From Chrysoporthe austroafricana (taxonomy: Eukaryota > Ascomycota > Sordariomycetes > Diaporthales > Cryphonectriaceae), in the NCBI GenBank assembly GCA_001051155.2, contig JYIP02000008.1, positions 1-64,000 of the forward strand: DNA of 64,000 nt, read 5' to 3'. The notes beneath the pieces are model-generated. The model was given only the letters and a program-made list of their open reading frames with translations. It did no database searches and was not told the DNA's origin. This document shows positions 12,254 through 25,089 of the stretch, in pieces (the first letter of the stretch is position 1; each line of letters starts with the position of its first letter). The position numbers and the translations under genes are program-made.

Positions 12254-14694
12254 GCTAGCGAAAAGTTGACCCGGACTTGGGTACGCGCAACGGGTGAGAC
12301 GGGTGAGATAGATGCCCCGTCCGTCCGCGATGTTACATGGTGGACCAACTCAGCAGACACTGGCACGATGTGTCTGTCTCGTCCGTGCCCTGATGGTGGC
12401 TGACGGCTCGTGACGGACGAGCTGGCAGGTCGGCCTCGAAGATGTCCCCGTAGCGTCCTGTATACCCCATACTCGCCTCGAGACACATAGGGTCGTTTGA
12501 ATACCATAATAGAATTGCAGAACGTGTGAGCGACGAGAAGAAAGAAAGAAGTTCACGTCCACTCGTCTCCAGCCCACCGCGACCCTCTAGCGGCCGTCAG
12601 AGCCGGTGCCAACGCAGTCCTCAAGAAAACCCAGTCCCAAGATCCGCACGCGTTGGACGATGGAGACTCCACGGCCTCGTCACGCCGTTCCCCGCCAGCC
12701 CCGTCCGATACGGTGCAAACTTTTTTTTCTCCCCCTCTTCCTTTCTTTCCACGTCCTTCTTGTCCTCCTCCCCTTGGCACCTCCAGGCCCGCGAGACAAA
12801 ACAAAACACGTCACGCACCACGAAACCAGAACGAGGGGGCGGATCTTCTCCGAACCCTCCCCCTTCCCCCCGGGGAAAAACCCAATGTCTTACGCAATTC
12901 GTCCCGCTGTCAAACCGCCAGGCCCCCGTCTCCATCTCGTTCCTCCGTCCCGAGACCAGCGGGAGACAAACCAAGGTCTACGCAAGCAGGCGCCCCTCTC
13001 TCTCTCCCATGAGAGGGGCTGTCAGCACGCCGAAGACCGTCCGAGCGGTCCGGTCACGAGGAGTCGTGGTGAAGGGGGACGCGGACCCCGTCCGGTATGT
13101 GGCGGACGGGGCACGGGGGGCGACGAGACCGAAACCAGCCTTCGCGATTCTCATCTTTATAGTAAGCTTACGAGGAGCCCTGCCCCTGCCTGGGCCCCCG
13201 GGCGGGCGGTGGATATGAGGGGAGCGCAGCACGGTCCCGTCGTGAGACCACCAGGGCATTTAACTTGCCGCTTCCTGCGTATTGATTCCAACCCCCTCCC
13301 TCTTCACCCCGGAGAGGGCCGGGATAGCCTAGTCTTCTCTCCCGCCCAGATCCCCTCCCCGGGGATGGGGCCACCGTGTGGTACGAGCAGTAGCTGGGGG
13401 GAAAAGCTGGGTGGCGCCGGCACGCGGCCGAGGCTATTGCCAATTAATTGGCGGGACGCAGCAGCACAACCACCGGACGGCCGTGTGTTTCGAGAGTGGG
13501 GGAGAGGGAGAGAGATCCTGCGCCGGCCAGCGAGAGGCGGTGAGGAGAGGTGAGACAAAAGGTAGCGAGAGAAGGTTTTGGAACCGTGGTCGGAACGAGG
13601 CCGGATCAGGCTCGTGCGAGGCTGCGGGAATCCCTCACATCTCGCCAACCCCACCAGCCTCGCCAAGCGTGGATCGATCTTGTTTGTTTATTTGTTTGCC
13701 TGGTGAGCTAGCCCGCGAGGGGGATGGGATAAACTTAGCAGCAGGATCATATTGGCTCCCGGGCCGCTGGTGGCTGTTGGTGACAATAGTCCCTCAATAT
13801 GAACGCTCGGTACCGTACGTGAGGAGGAGAGAGGAGCCTCACCCCGCTCTCTCGCACGGGGTGCTTGGCACAAGCCACCTCGGCCAGCCGGGCAGGACCC
13901 CGTGCGTCCATGGTCTCGGTCTGAAGCATAAGCAATCTCACGACGGCGACGTCGGTGACTGACGACGCCTCGGCCAATATATCGCGCGGCTGGACTCGCT
14001 GCTGCCCGGGCCCTTCGTATGGCATGGCGACACGAAGGGGGGAGCTCGGCTCGGAGGCGTTCGTCTCATGTCCCTCTCATCAGGCCCAGGCATGACAGAG
14101 CCCCCGTTCCGTCGCCAGGGACGGTGAATATATTCTCGGGAAGATAGAAGGGGCCTGGGCGAGGGCACTTCGCACGCGAACGAGGCTGAAGGAGGCTCGC
14201 AAGCTGAGGCAATATGTCATGCAGGGATCCCGCCCGGTCCCCGCCCCCACACGGCCCGGCTGGCTGGCTGCGCGGCGGCGCCATCAGACGAGTCTAGTCG
14301 CTGGTATCAGTTAAGACATGGGGAGGAAAGACGCGCGTCTGGGAGACTGGGGGGGCCCATGTGGACTAGGGATGGATGGGATTTGTGTGTTTTTCCTTTC
14401 TTTTCCTTGTGTTTGAACCATATGCGCCCTGACTGGGTTAAGCACTCAGCGGTGCGACGTGCGCGGGCCGCGCAGCTTCTTTCGCTCTCGCGAACGAGAC
14501 GTGGCTTGATCGCGTGCACTGTGGCGCGCCCCCCGTCAGTTACAGCGGAGCAGGACAGGACCAAATCACCGTGCAGGTTTTTGTTTTATGCCCGTCTCCA
14601 ATTGGAGGTCGGGTGAGGGAGGGGGGGTTTCAACGCGCGCACGCCTGACGAGCCTTTGCTGTTTGTGCGGTAGCGGGCTTCTGCGGCGGTATCA

Positions 14695-14892
<198 letters not shown>

Positions 14893-16181
14893 GGCTCTGC
14901 TGCCCTGCGCTGTCTACTATAGTATAACAACATGCGACGACCCGGCGCCCGCGCCCGTGCCCGCGCCCGCAGGCCAGAGGGGGGCCAGCATCTGGCTCCT
15001 ACACACCCGGTGAGCCAGAGACCACAGGCCACAGGCCTCGCGAGGGCGGCCGGCCTGGGGAACTTGGCGCTGCTCCAGAGGGGGATGGGGGATGGGGGAC
15101 GAGGTGAGGCTCGAGCGGACGACGAAGGGGGGACCGAGCGAGGGCTGCGACGAGAGGAGGGATCGTCGGCCCGGGGGGGGGTTGGTCGATTGTGGGTGTC
15201 TCGGACCCGAGACTTGCCCAAGTTGGGCCTTATCTCGGCCGGGGCACCCACTGGCCTTATCGAGGCCCTGGTCAGAGGCGACGTCCTGGTCGGTAGCCGG
15301 CAAGCGGTGCATGGACGTACGTGGGAGCATCCGAGCAGCATAGCAGCAGGACGAGAACGAGGAGCAGGACGAGGAGGAGAGCCGACGGGGTGGCCCTCTC
15401 CAGGCGGCTTGATCCGAGCAGACGAGGTGCGAGGATTCGTCGGGGCCCCCAGACAGGCCACGAGGCCGCCGTCATTGGGTTCCAGTCGGGAGACGGGACG
15501 ACTTGCCATCCTGCCGACCTCGTGGCAGTGTACTCTCTCTCTCTCTCCCCGGAGAGGAGGAGTGGGGGGGCCATCGTCCTCATCATCGTCATCATCAGGA
15601 CGGGAAGGTCCTGGCTGGGTGCGCGATGGGACGGTGGCACGTTACCGCCGTCCCATCCCGACCTTGGGTGGACAGATGGGCGGCGGCCGCGCGCACGACG
15701 CGGGCGGTGCAGATATCCCCAGGCCCGTTGTGGAAGCTGGCTGGGGACGCGGGGGGGAGGTGTGTGCCCAGCGAGCCACAGCCGCGGTCGACCTGCCGAC
15801 GGGGCGGTAGTCAGGCGGACCGCCAGGCTGCCCGCGGTGCCTTGCTCGCACGCCTACACCACACCACGCACCACGTCTACCCGCGCGGTGAGGGTCCTGG
15901 ACCTGCTCGTTGAGGAGCGAGCGCATGCCCAGCGCTGCCGGGCTGGCGCTATCCCGTCCGGAGCCGGTGGCCCCAGGTCTCTTGTGGGCAGGAGGCTATT
16001 GAGGCCTGGGCGGGCTTCGAGCCGTGCGTGGCATACGAGGTGGTCTGGTCTAGCCCGCCCGCAGACACGATAGCTGACGATCATCGTCGAGACTAAGCTA
16101 CATTGCGATGTATACGATAGGGCGGCTTCGACCCGTGCACGTGCCCGCCACCGTGGTAGTGGTGGTGCCTTGGCAAAAGAC

Positions 16182-16300
16182 AAAAAAAAAAAAAAAAAAA
16201 AGAAAAGGCGCCCGCGGGGGCGGCGGGCGGCGGAGGGGGGGGCGCGGGGCCCGCCCCCCCCCCCGNGCCGCAGACCCCGCCCCCGGGAATGGGGGGGTGC

Positions 16301-16333
<33 letters not shown>
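16182..16333. other. Assembly gap point between two poly-A runs (probable artefact)
   Basis: Poly-A at 16182-16201 and at 16305-16333 bracket about 100 bases of degenerate G/C-rich sequence with one N at 16266. The bases left of the N resemble a noisy copy of the sequence that follows the second poly-A, and the bases right of it resemble a noisy copy of the sequence that precedes the first poly-A. The bracketed stretch is therefore probably not genomic. Confidence 0.7.
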
Positions 16334-16335
<2 letters not shown>

Positions 16336-19238
16336 AACCTCGCCGCGCGCGCACGGGCCAGGAGATCTTCGACAAGCTGGGCCTGCGCTGTGGGGCCTCG
16401 ACTGGAACAGCCAAGCCTGGGGGACGCGCAAGCCTTTTTCCCTCCTCGCGCGATGGTGTCAGCCCCAGGAGGGCGCACTGTGCCCCCCGATCCTCCGTGT
16501 TTCCGCTCGGCATGGGGCGGCTTCGGCCGTTGAGGCTCAACGCCAGGGCCGCCCTCGGGCCCTGTGGGAGAGGGCGCGCGAGAGAGAGAGAGAGAGAGGA
16601 CGCAATATACTACTTGCGCTTACTTACTAGTATGTACCCATATACTACGTACGTACTCCTCATGGCACGCGCCAGCCCTGTCTGCCGGTGTTCCGGGCGT
16701 GCGGCCGTGCGCAGGCAGGCTCGCTCGCTGGCTGGCGTGCTGGCAGGTTCTGTTTTCGGGACATGTCGTCCCCATCCATGCTGGCGGGTCGCCCAGCATC
16801 TCTGGGCGCTCGGCAGTAGCTGCCGTTGGCACTGGCACCCGGCGTGGCACAGGCCAGCCCGCATCCCAGCTGGCTGCTACCCAGTATCTATCACGCCGAC
16901 GGAAAGGAGCCGCAAGGCGGTGCGAGGGCGGGCGGGCATCACATGTCGGGCGCCATAGCGTAGGCTCGTCATCCTCCCCTCCCCTCCCCTCTGTAGCGGT
17001 GGGAGGCGTCGATGCCACAGCCGAGGGGATCCACGTGACGGGCGGACCGTCGAGGTCGGTCAGGATGGCATCCCCCCGTGCTCCCATCAGGCGGCCCGCC
17101 CGACGAGCGCAACACGTCAACGCTGACGGGGGGGGGGGCGGGGAGCCGACGAGGTACGCGAGGCAGGCGGCAAAAGAAGAAGAAAAAAAGGAAAAGGAAG
17201 AAAAAGAAGCGAGCCTTGGCGCGCCTTGGCCACCCGGCGATCCGCCCGGATGTGTCTGGCGACTGATCATCATCAGGAGCGTTTGGCTTTCCGGATCCTG
17301 AAGATCTTCATAGGCGTCGCCGCGGTCATGCCACGCCCCAAAAGGCGGCTTTGCTGCTAAGTAGCTCACGGACAGCAAAACCCATCCCAGCACCGACCGG
17401 CGATGACGATCGCGCTGCTGGGCCCGTGGAGGGAGGACAGTGCCCGGGGCAAACTGTGGATTTAAGCATCTTTTTCAGACCTGAGGCAAGACGAGGCCCC
17501 CGGACGCGCGGTGCGCCGAGGACTGGCGGGTTCGTCATCGCACAGTCGATCCCTCCCACCCCCCCTCCTCAGGCAGCACTGTGGGGCGTCCTGGCGGCGT
17601 GTTTTGGGTTTGGGCCCAGACAGGGCTGAGGGTGCTTAGCTAAGCGCGGGAGGGGGCCCGTGGGGCCCTGGTGAAATCGACAGGGCCCATCCATCCATTT
17701 TCCCATCTGCCATCCATCGCCCCGTCGCCCATCCGTCCAACCTATGGCCCACAGCGCCCGAGCTGTGCAGCCGGCGCCGGTGTGGCCTGCGTACTGCGGT
17801 GACGGCGGGCGGGAAGGGCCACCAGCGCGGTGGCACCACTCTGGACAGTATGGTACGTGGTATTAAGCTGGGGAGGTTAGGGCCGGCGTCGTCTGCCATG
17901 ATGAGGCCTGAGACGGGAAGGTGCTAGCAGCTGAGGCTTATCGCGACACACGAGTCCCACCCGGAGGCCGTGGCCGTGAGTGGTGGAACTTGTCGAGCGA
18001 GAGCAGGGGGAGAGAAAGAGAGAGGCCCCAGAGAGAGAGACAAAGAGGGAGCCACGGGAGAGTGGGAGAGCGAGCGGGTGGATGATGCAGGTCATGCCGG
18101 GCCAGGTCACGAACCGCATCCGAGGAAGTGCCCCGTCAGCCGCGGGTCAGGAATGGGAATAGCCACAGCTGCCCGTTGCAGATTACAGGCCCGGAGGCCA
18201 CCAGGGCGTGGGCAGTGCCAAGACTGAGCCTCGTCATCGCATGGGGAAATTACACACGCACACCAGCAGGCAGGCCAGGGACAGGAAGAGAAAAAAAAAA
18301 AAGACAAAAAAGAGACGCGGGCCCTGTGCGTGAGGCCACCATTCCCGTAAGAGAAATATGCCGGAGATTAAATGGGTGCCCTCCGGGGCCTGGCTGGCTG
18401 GAACGAGGCCGAGGAGGCAGTGAGGAGGATGGGTTTATGCTGTAGGACATTTTCTGAACTACGTGGTGGCTGAGGGGGGAGGGGGGACATCTTCCTCGTC
18501 CTCTGTCTCATCCTCCTTCCCGTTCTGTTCTTTTCTTTTTCTTTTTCTTTGTCTTCTTCTTTTTGCTCTTCTCCTTCTTGTCTTCTTTCCGTCCGTGCTG
18601 GGTCCCGCTGGCTCGCACATCGCTCGGGCTGGACCCGTCCCCAGTCTCGGGCGGGCGACGAGACCCTCCCAGAGATGGCTCGCGGGAACGAAACGTAATA
18701 TCGGCGTTAAATATAGACCGTGTGTGAGGGAGGGCCCCCTGGCCTGATACTGCGTAGGCCCCTGTCCCCTGCGAACCCCCTGCACCCCTGCCCCTCGCCT
18801 GCGGGCCCCTCCCCTGTCCACCCTGTACAGTACCGACGCGCCCCACCCGTCCTCGCAATTGATAGGCCATGATTGGCAGGGACGCCTCAGAGTACGCGCG
18901 TCACTCGACCGTGGAAATCTCCAGACTGACGACTGCACTGCCAGACTGCCAAATCACCGTCGCCGGCCCTGCTGCAGGACTCGTGCTGCGGCGCCCTTGA
19001 TCGACCGCGGAACCCACCGAGCACACAACCCCATGCGTCCCATGGGTCTCATGAAGGCCCCATCCCCACGTGTATTACGTGCACCATGGCATCGCGGATG
19101 GAGGGTCGGCTTGGAGGAGGGAGCCTCTCTGGTGGTGAGGACGTTGCTGGTACGGGAGCGAGCGGGCGAGCAGGCCAGCCCAGGCCGTGGGTGGGTGGTG
19201 GTACGGGTTGCGAGCCACAGCAGCAGCAACAGTACAGT

Positions 19239-19297
19239 ACAGCACAGCACAGCACAGCACAGCACAGCACAGCACAGCACAGCACAGCACAGCACAG
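19239..19297. repeat. (CACAG)n pentanucleotide repeat
   Basis: About twelve tandem copies of a CACAG pentamer with no interruptions, the longest perfect pentamer array in the window. It lies in non-coding DNA 1.3 kb upstream of PNG1. Confidence 0.95.
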
Positions 19298-19444
19298 TAC
19301 CGCCCACTGGCTCTCACTTCCAGGCCCAGGTGCTGGATAGAGCCCGCTGCCCGCTGCCTACCCCAGCACCACTAGCTGCTATAGTAGGGGCGCGCGCAGC
19401 GCAGGGACACGCAATGGAGAGACTAGGCCCCTCTCGGCCCGCGG

Positions 19445-19458
19445 GTCGTACGTACGAC
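19445..19458. repeat. 14-bp perfect palindrome
   Basis: GTCGTACGTACGAC reads the same on both strands. It could bind a dimeric factor, but it stands alone and no function can be assigned. Confidence 0.7.
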
Positions 19459-20119
19459 TTTTCGCCATTTCCCACTGCGGTATGCTCTGTCTGTAGTAGG
19501 TGTGTAGGTGTGCGTGTGCGCGCGTGTGTGAGGTGTGGTCGCCTGCTGCGGTGCACTGTGCAGCGTACGGTACGTACGCAAGCACCTGGCAGCAGGCAGT
19601 GGGAGCGGGCAGCAGGCCTACGACCCTGCCACGCAACGCTCCCCCCCCCCCAGGAACAAACCCGCAGGGCCACACACGCTTCCCTCCTTTTTCCCTCTCT
19701 ACACACTGTCCTTCCCCCCCCAGGAACACACATCCTCTAGCCTCGCACCAAGTGCCAGCCCACCACCCACCCGCCCCGGCACACAGGGCCCCCATCTCTG
19801 TCTTGGACTGTGGCCCTGCGCTTACACCCTCTCTGCCCAGACTCTTGCCGGCCTTGTCCCCATCCTCGACTCGGTTGCCTTCCGTCTCCATCATCACTTT
19901 ACTCCCACCTGCGCCGCGCTGCACTTGCGCTGCACTCCACCAATACCACTTTCCTATCCTCTTTCTTCCACTCGCCTCGCCTCGCAAGCCATCTCCACCA
20001 CCCGCCCCCATTGTCATCTATCTTCCCCTGCCCTCCCAACCTCGCCAGCCCGCCGCGCTTCCTCCTTCCGTCACACCATATACGTTCCTTTCCTCGCTTC
20101 GCAAGCTGCCGCCGTGTGG

Positions 20120-20164
20120 GTGTGTGTGTGTGTGTGTGTGCGTCTGCGTCTGCGTCTGCGTCTG
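20120..20164. repeat. (GT)n followed by (CGTCTG)n compound microsatellite
   Basis: About ten GT units run directly into four CGTCTG hexamers, about 450 bases upstream of the PNG1 start codon, so probably within its promoter or leader. Confidence 0.9.
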
Positions 20165-20613
20165 GCCCAGTCTCACACCCGTCTACCCGTCCACGTCGCT
20201 CGGCACCCGATGGTTGTGATATAGACATAGAGAGAGAGAGAGAGGAAGAGGGAACAAGGCGACAGACAGCCCGTGACGACGAGACGACCAGGCAGCAATT
20301 GCCCAACCCCGACACCACGACGGCCTCGTGCCCCCATCCACGTCGACACTCGTGGCCCGCGGCTTGAGCAGCGGTAACCTCGAGAGAGCACAGTCGACCA
20401 CCGCGCGCCCTAATCCACCCGCCTACGAATTAAGGTGGCGACCCGTCTACCAGCGCCCGTTGCGTAGACGCTTACGCTTACGACGACGCCTCGGGGCCCC
20501 ATATATTATCCTCATCGCCGGCCTTACTCTTAAACAATCCTCATCCCGTCCCTGCCCGTCGTCTGCTCCCGCACGTCTAGCTGGGCAGTCGGCTCGATCA
20601 TCGACAACCAAAG

Positions 20614-22116
20614 ATGGACCCAAGCAGGGGCGCCGTGCCTCAGGACGGCCAGTACGATGAGGCCTGGGCACACGACCTCCGCATACAGTTCGAGCAGCTG
20701 CTGAGGGATCGGAGGCTCAACGAGCTCAGCACCCGGTCACGACAAGGCACACCACAGCCCCGTGAGACCGCCTCCTCTGCCGACCTCCGCGCTGCCGCCG
20801 CGCCGCCCTCGCGGCCCTCCACCTCGCACGCCGGCAGCGTCCACACCCCGCCCTCGTATACGTCGCTGCGCAACCTCCCCAAGATACCCACACCACCCGC
20901 ACAGAACGACCGCGAGTCCCAAAAGTTTAGGAACCTCATGGTCACCCTCTCGCAGACCCCGACCAAGTACGAGAACCCCGGCCTCCTCGACGAGGCCCTC
21001 CAGGTGATCCCGCTCGACCGCATCTACGGCGAGGCCGAGGAGGAGACACAGGTGCTCCAGGCACAGGCCGAGAGCATGGGTGACGGCCGCAAGCCCGAAT
21101 GGGGTTACCAAGATTGTGTCGTCCGGGCACTGCTTAGGTACGTCTGCTCGTCTTCCCGCTGCCACCCATCCCGATCCCCCGCCAGCAACAGCTCCTAACC
21201 TTTCACTACCCGCAGATGGTTCAAGCGAACATTTTTCACATGGGTGAACAACCCAGCATGCCCTGCATGCCTGTCCCCGACAATAGCACAGGGCAAGACG
21301 GCGCCCACACCCGACGAGAACGCCCGCGGCGCCCTCCTTGTCGAGCTGTACCGGTGCTCAAATCCGGCCTGCGGCGCCTACGAACGCTTCCCCCGATATA
21401 GCGATGTCTGGCAGCTGCTGCAGACCCGGAGAGGCCGGTGTGGGGAGTGGGCCAACTGCTTCAGCATGCTCTGCCGCGCCGTCGGAGGCCGCGTGCGGTG
21501 GGTGTGGAACGCCGAGGACCACGTCTGGACCGAGGTCTACTCGGAACACCAGAAGCGGTGGGTGCACGTAGACGCCTGCGAGGAGGCGTGGGACAACCCC
21601 CGGCTCTACTCGGAAGGCTGGGGCAAGAAGATGTCGTACTGCGTGGCGTTCTCCATCGATGGTGCGACCGACGTGACCCGGAGGTACGTGCGCAAGAGCG
21701 ACCACGCACTGGAGCGCAACCGATGCCCCGAGGAGGTCATGCTGTACATCATGCAGGAGATCAGAAATATCAGGAGGGCGAACATGAGCAAGGAGGAGCG
21801 GTTCCGGCTCGAGAAGGAGGATGCCCGGGAGGACCGCGAGCTCCGCAGCTTCGTCATCTCGTCCATCACCCAGGCCGTCACCGAACTCGTACCCGGCTCG
21901 GTGCACAGCGGCCCCAGCGTCGTGCCGCAGCCCAAGAAGCCCGAGCCGCCCCGGCGGACCCAGGCCCAGTCGTCCGACGACACCAAGCACCCCGCCGAGC
22001 TCCCAGGACGACAGAGCGGGAACGCCGAGTGGGTCGCCGCGCGTGGTGAGAACGGGAGGAGGATGCAGCAGTTCCAGCCGCCGCAGGACCCGTCCGGTCG
22101 ACCTCCGTTTCCCTGA
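20614..22116 (+). CDS. PNG1: PNG1-type peptide:N-glycanase (transglutaminase fold), triad retained
   Basis: Cytosolic PNGases remove N-glycans from misfolded glycoproteins during ER-associated degradation. Two exons, 20614-21137 and 21216-22116, encode 474 residues. The N-terminal 120 residues are low-complexity. Two CxxC-like pairs (C190/C193 and C222/C227) form the family zinc site. The transglutaminase core follows: [10 protein letters not shown] with C250, EDHVWTEVY with H277 and [11 protein letters not shown] with D294. The spacings of 27 and 17 residues equal those of the yeast triad (C191, H218, D235). [15 protein letters not shown] is also conserved. A charged, Pro-rich tail of about 100 residues follows. 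All three catalytic positions are present, so activity is plausible; this matters because some filamentous ascomycete PNG1 proteins are described as catalytically dead. The intron splits an Arg codon. Confidence 0.92.
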
Positions 22117-22908
22117 GCGACCCGGGTCTTCTGCGACACCCGACCAGCCACAACCCACTCTAGCGCGCCTTCGTCCAGCACCGTCCCGGCCCCCCGGAGC
22201 CATCGAGCCACCCTCGCCATACCGGACGGATGAGGCTTAATTGCGCCCATGTCCTCTTGGGCTTGACCGTAGGGAAAGCCGGTCGACTAATTACGATCCG
22301 ACGCTACCCTCGCGCCGCCTTCGACGGACGACTTCCGCACCCGAGCGGGACTGACCATACATCATTCCTTATTCTTCTAATACTTTGCTCCTTCATTCGG
22401 TCAGCGCGACACACATCAAACTCGCCATCTTCAATCCTATCTATTCTACCAACATCTTTTTGACTATTCCGTCTTGTATCTACTACCTACTACACCGACA
22501 TACTCGCACTCTTCTTTGTCACAAACAAACCAAACCGCCGAACGAGGGTGGGCGCAAGGGGGGTCTTCTTTATTCCATGCTTTGGTGTACCGGGGTTTCA
22601 AACGGCGCTGGATGCTACGCCCTCCGCGCCGAGGCGTTTCGGAAGGAAAGATATTTGCTTTTTCATTATTAGCCCGCCTGTTTTCCGGCGGCTGCATGAG
22701 CATCAGGCATCGGCGGAGGGAGCTCTGATTCTTCTTAAGGGGGGAAGGGAGAGAGAGGCTAAAGAAGGCATGCATGTACAACTATACAACAGAGACCACG
22801 CGTTGGGCTTAACGACGAATCCGTTGGGATACCCGAGCCTTGGTGGGACTGGGCAAAGGAAGGTGGAGGAGACAACATTCTTCTATCTTTTTTATTTTAT
22901 TTTTTCTT

Positions 22909-22977
<69 letters not shown>

Positions 22978-23061
22978 CTTTTTTCTCTTATTTGGTGGGG
23001 GTGAGTGNGGTGGGGTGCCGGGGTTTTTGTGTGGGGGGGAAAAGGGGGGGGGGGGGGTAAT

Positions 23062-23124
<63 letters not shown>

Positions 23125-25089
23125 TTGTTTGGGGATATTTCTGGCCCGACGCATAATGCCCCGTCCAGAGTACCCGGGGGAAAGGAAGGGCACGGATGTT
23201 TCATGGAGCTAGAAGCTTCAAAAGTCTGATACCACATTCAATTCATTCAAATCAATGGCTCCCCCTCGGGGGGGGTTTAAAAAAAAAGACCAGACGTTCA
23301 GTTCCATCTGCCGTGTTGTGATCCGCCGGCGACCACAGACCGTTTTGCCACATACACACACACTTTTCCGCCACCGCCCTCCCCGCGGGGGGCGGCTTAC
23401 CGGGCGCCGGGCGCTCCCAACGTTCTTTTTGTCAGTCTCCCCCCGTACGAGACCTCGACGACGATCTGGCGTCAACGGCGACGAGCCCAAGTGGGTCGGT
23501 CGCTCGGTCCGTTCGGGGCCGGCGTTATGTCTCCCGGTCTGCCTGGCGCGCCTGAGTAGTGAGGGCGAGGGGAGAAGGGCCCTGCATGAGTCAGTCAGGC
23601 TTGCTGGCTGCGCTGCGCTGCGCTGGCTGCGGGTATGCTTACGTTACTTTAGTTTAGGTTTTACCGCCCGCCTCATCCTCGTGTGTTTCTGTCATATTTC
23701 TTCCGAATCAGGGCGTTCTATCTGTCTATCTGCGCGGGACTACGCACCTCGGTATGTCGAGCGGAGGTCCCCGACGACGATGACGACGATGACGACTTTT
23801 CCTGCGGCGGAGCTGGGCTTGGCTCGGCAGGGCCGGGCGGGCGGCCACAGCGCCGGGACGGGATGTACACTCCTGTGAGCTTACACGCGGATAGACGGAT
23901 GATGGGCTGGCTGGGTGGGCTCGGTGGGGCCAGGTGAGCATGGCTCCTGGCGCGAGGCACGGCTTACGCGGTTAAAGGGCGGAGTGTCCATCCTCGAGAA
24001 CTTTAGATGTCCGAGATGAAGGCGAAGATGGCAGCAATGTCGTGTGCCTCACCTCTCCTCTCCCCTTCCCCCCCACCGGGAACTTACGAGGAAGGAAGGA
24101 CCTTGGCGGAGATCATCGAAAGAGGAGGCAAGGGGGTCAGTAATCACCAAAAAGAGAGAGAAACAAGAGCAACTTCGGCCAAATTCAGCCAGATGCAACG
24201 CGGGATGGTGCAACGGTGTCCGGGGGTGGGCGCGCTCAGCCCTGCGCGGGTGACGACACACGGCGGCGGCGGTGGAGGGATTGTGGATAGGTAGGTGAGC
24301 GGACTTAGAACTTTCTTTCTCCGAGGTGTGGGGGGGTTTTTTTCCTTCCCTCCTTTCCCCATCGAATAATCTCTTATTTTCCTTTTCTGTGTCCTTTCCT
24401 TTCTTCTTCTTGGCCTTCTAGAAGATTGGCACGACAGACCGGAAGGACGGAAGCGAGATTGGGCGGCCGGCCCCGGCAGCGGACGAATCGGCGAGCGCGG
24501 TCATCTTTTTTTCTGGGCCGTGGGAGTTGGCGTGGCCAGTGCTCCGCGAGGGAAATGGGGGGCGCGCGCGCGTGTGGGAAAGAGAGAATCTTCCTCCTGA
24601 GGCGCAGGTCGGCGTCGATATGGAGCAGCTGTTCGAGGCGGGAAGTGATCGGCTCTCGACGACACGCCATGCCGTGCCGTGCCGTGCCGTGCCATGTCAT
24701 GTCATCCCGGGTGCCGAGGCTGAAGGGGAGGGCTTCTCGCGCGGTTGTGTCCTAGGCGACACGGGGGGCGACAGGGCGAGACTAGCTGGCTAGTTGGCGG
24801 GCGGGATCTAGGTGTTGACGACGGGTTCCTGCTCGGGGCGCTCTGGGTGACCTGTGTGGTGGCCTCACGATGAATCGGGTTCGAAGAGCCTGGGGTCATG
24901 TTGTCGAGAATACAGAAAGAACGAAAGAAAGAAAAGGGGTATCTTGTTTTTTTTGCAGCACGTCTAACAACTGCGCTCTCACCCCCCTTCCACAACAGAC
25001 ATGTCTATTTTTCACTGTCAATCCCCCCCGAACCAGACACACTCCCTCCCCCCGGCCCCCCCTAAAAAAGGGAGCCTCCTCTACCGTCA
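22117..25089. other. Gene-free interval between convergent PNG1 and permease genes, with one assembly gap point
   Basis: Both flanking genes end here, so this contains two 3' UTRs and little need for promoters. No supported CDS is present. A poly-T/N/poly-T structure lies at 22911-23123. Short purine and pyrimidine runs and a GCCGT repeat near 24670 are the only other structures I noticed. Confidence 0.55.
22911..23123. other. Assembly gap point between two poly-T runs (probable artefact)
   Basis: T runs at 22911-22977 and 23064-23123 bracket about 85 bases of G-rich degenerate sequence with one N at 23008. The sequence left of the N resembles the genuine flank right of the second T run, with errors. 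The long G runs right of the N look like read-end noise rather than genome sequence. Confidence 0.7.

Noticed and set aside
19445..19458. 14-bp palindrome as part of a larger regulatory site
   Set aside because: It stands alone in gene-free DNA more than 1 kb from a start codon, so I list it only as a sequence feature.
22911..23123. Poly-T/G-rich/poly-T structure as a retrotransposon tail or G-quadruplex element
   Set aside because: The single N, the G runs and the mirror-copy pattern shared with other N sites fit a sequencing or assembly artefact better.
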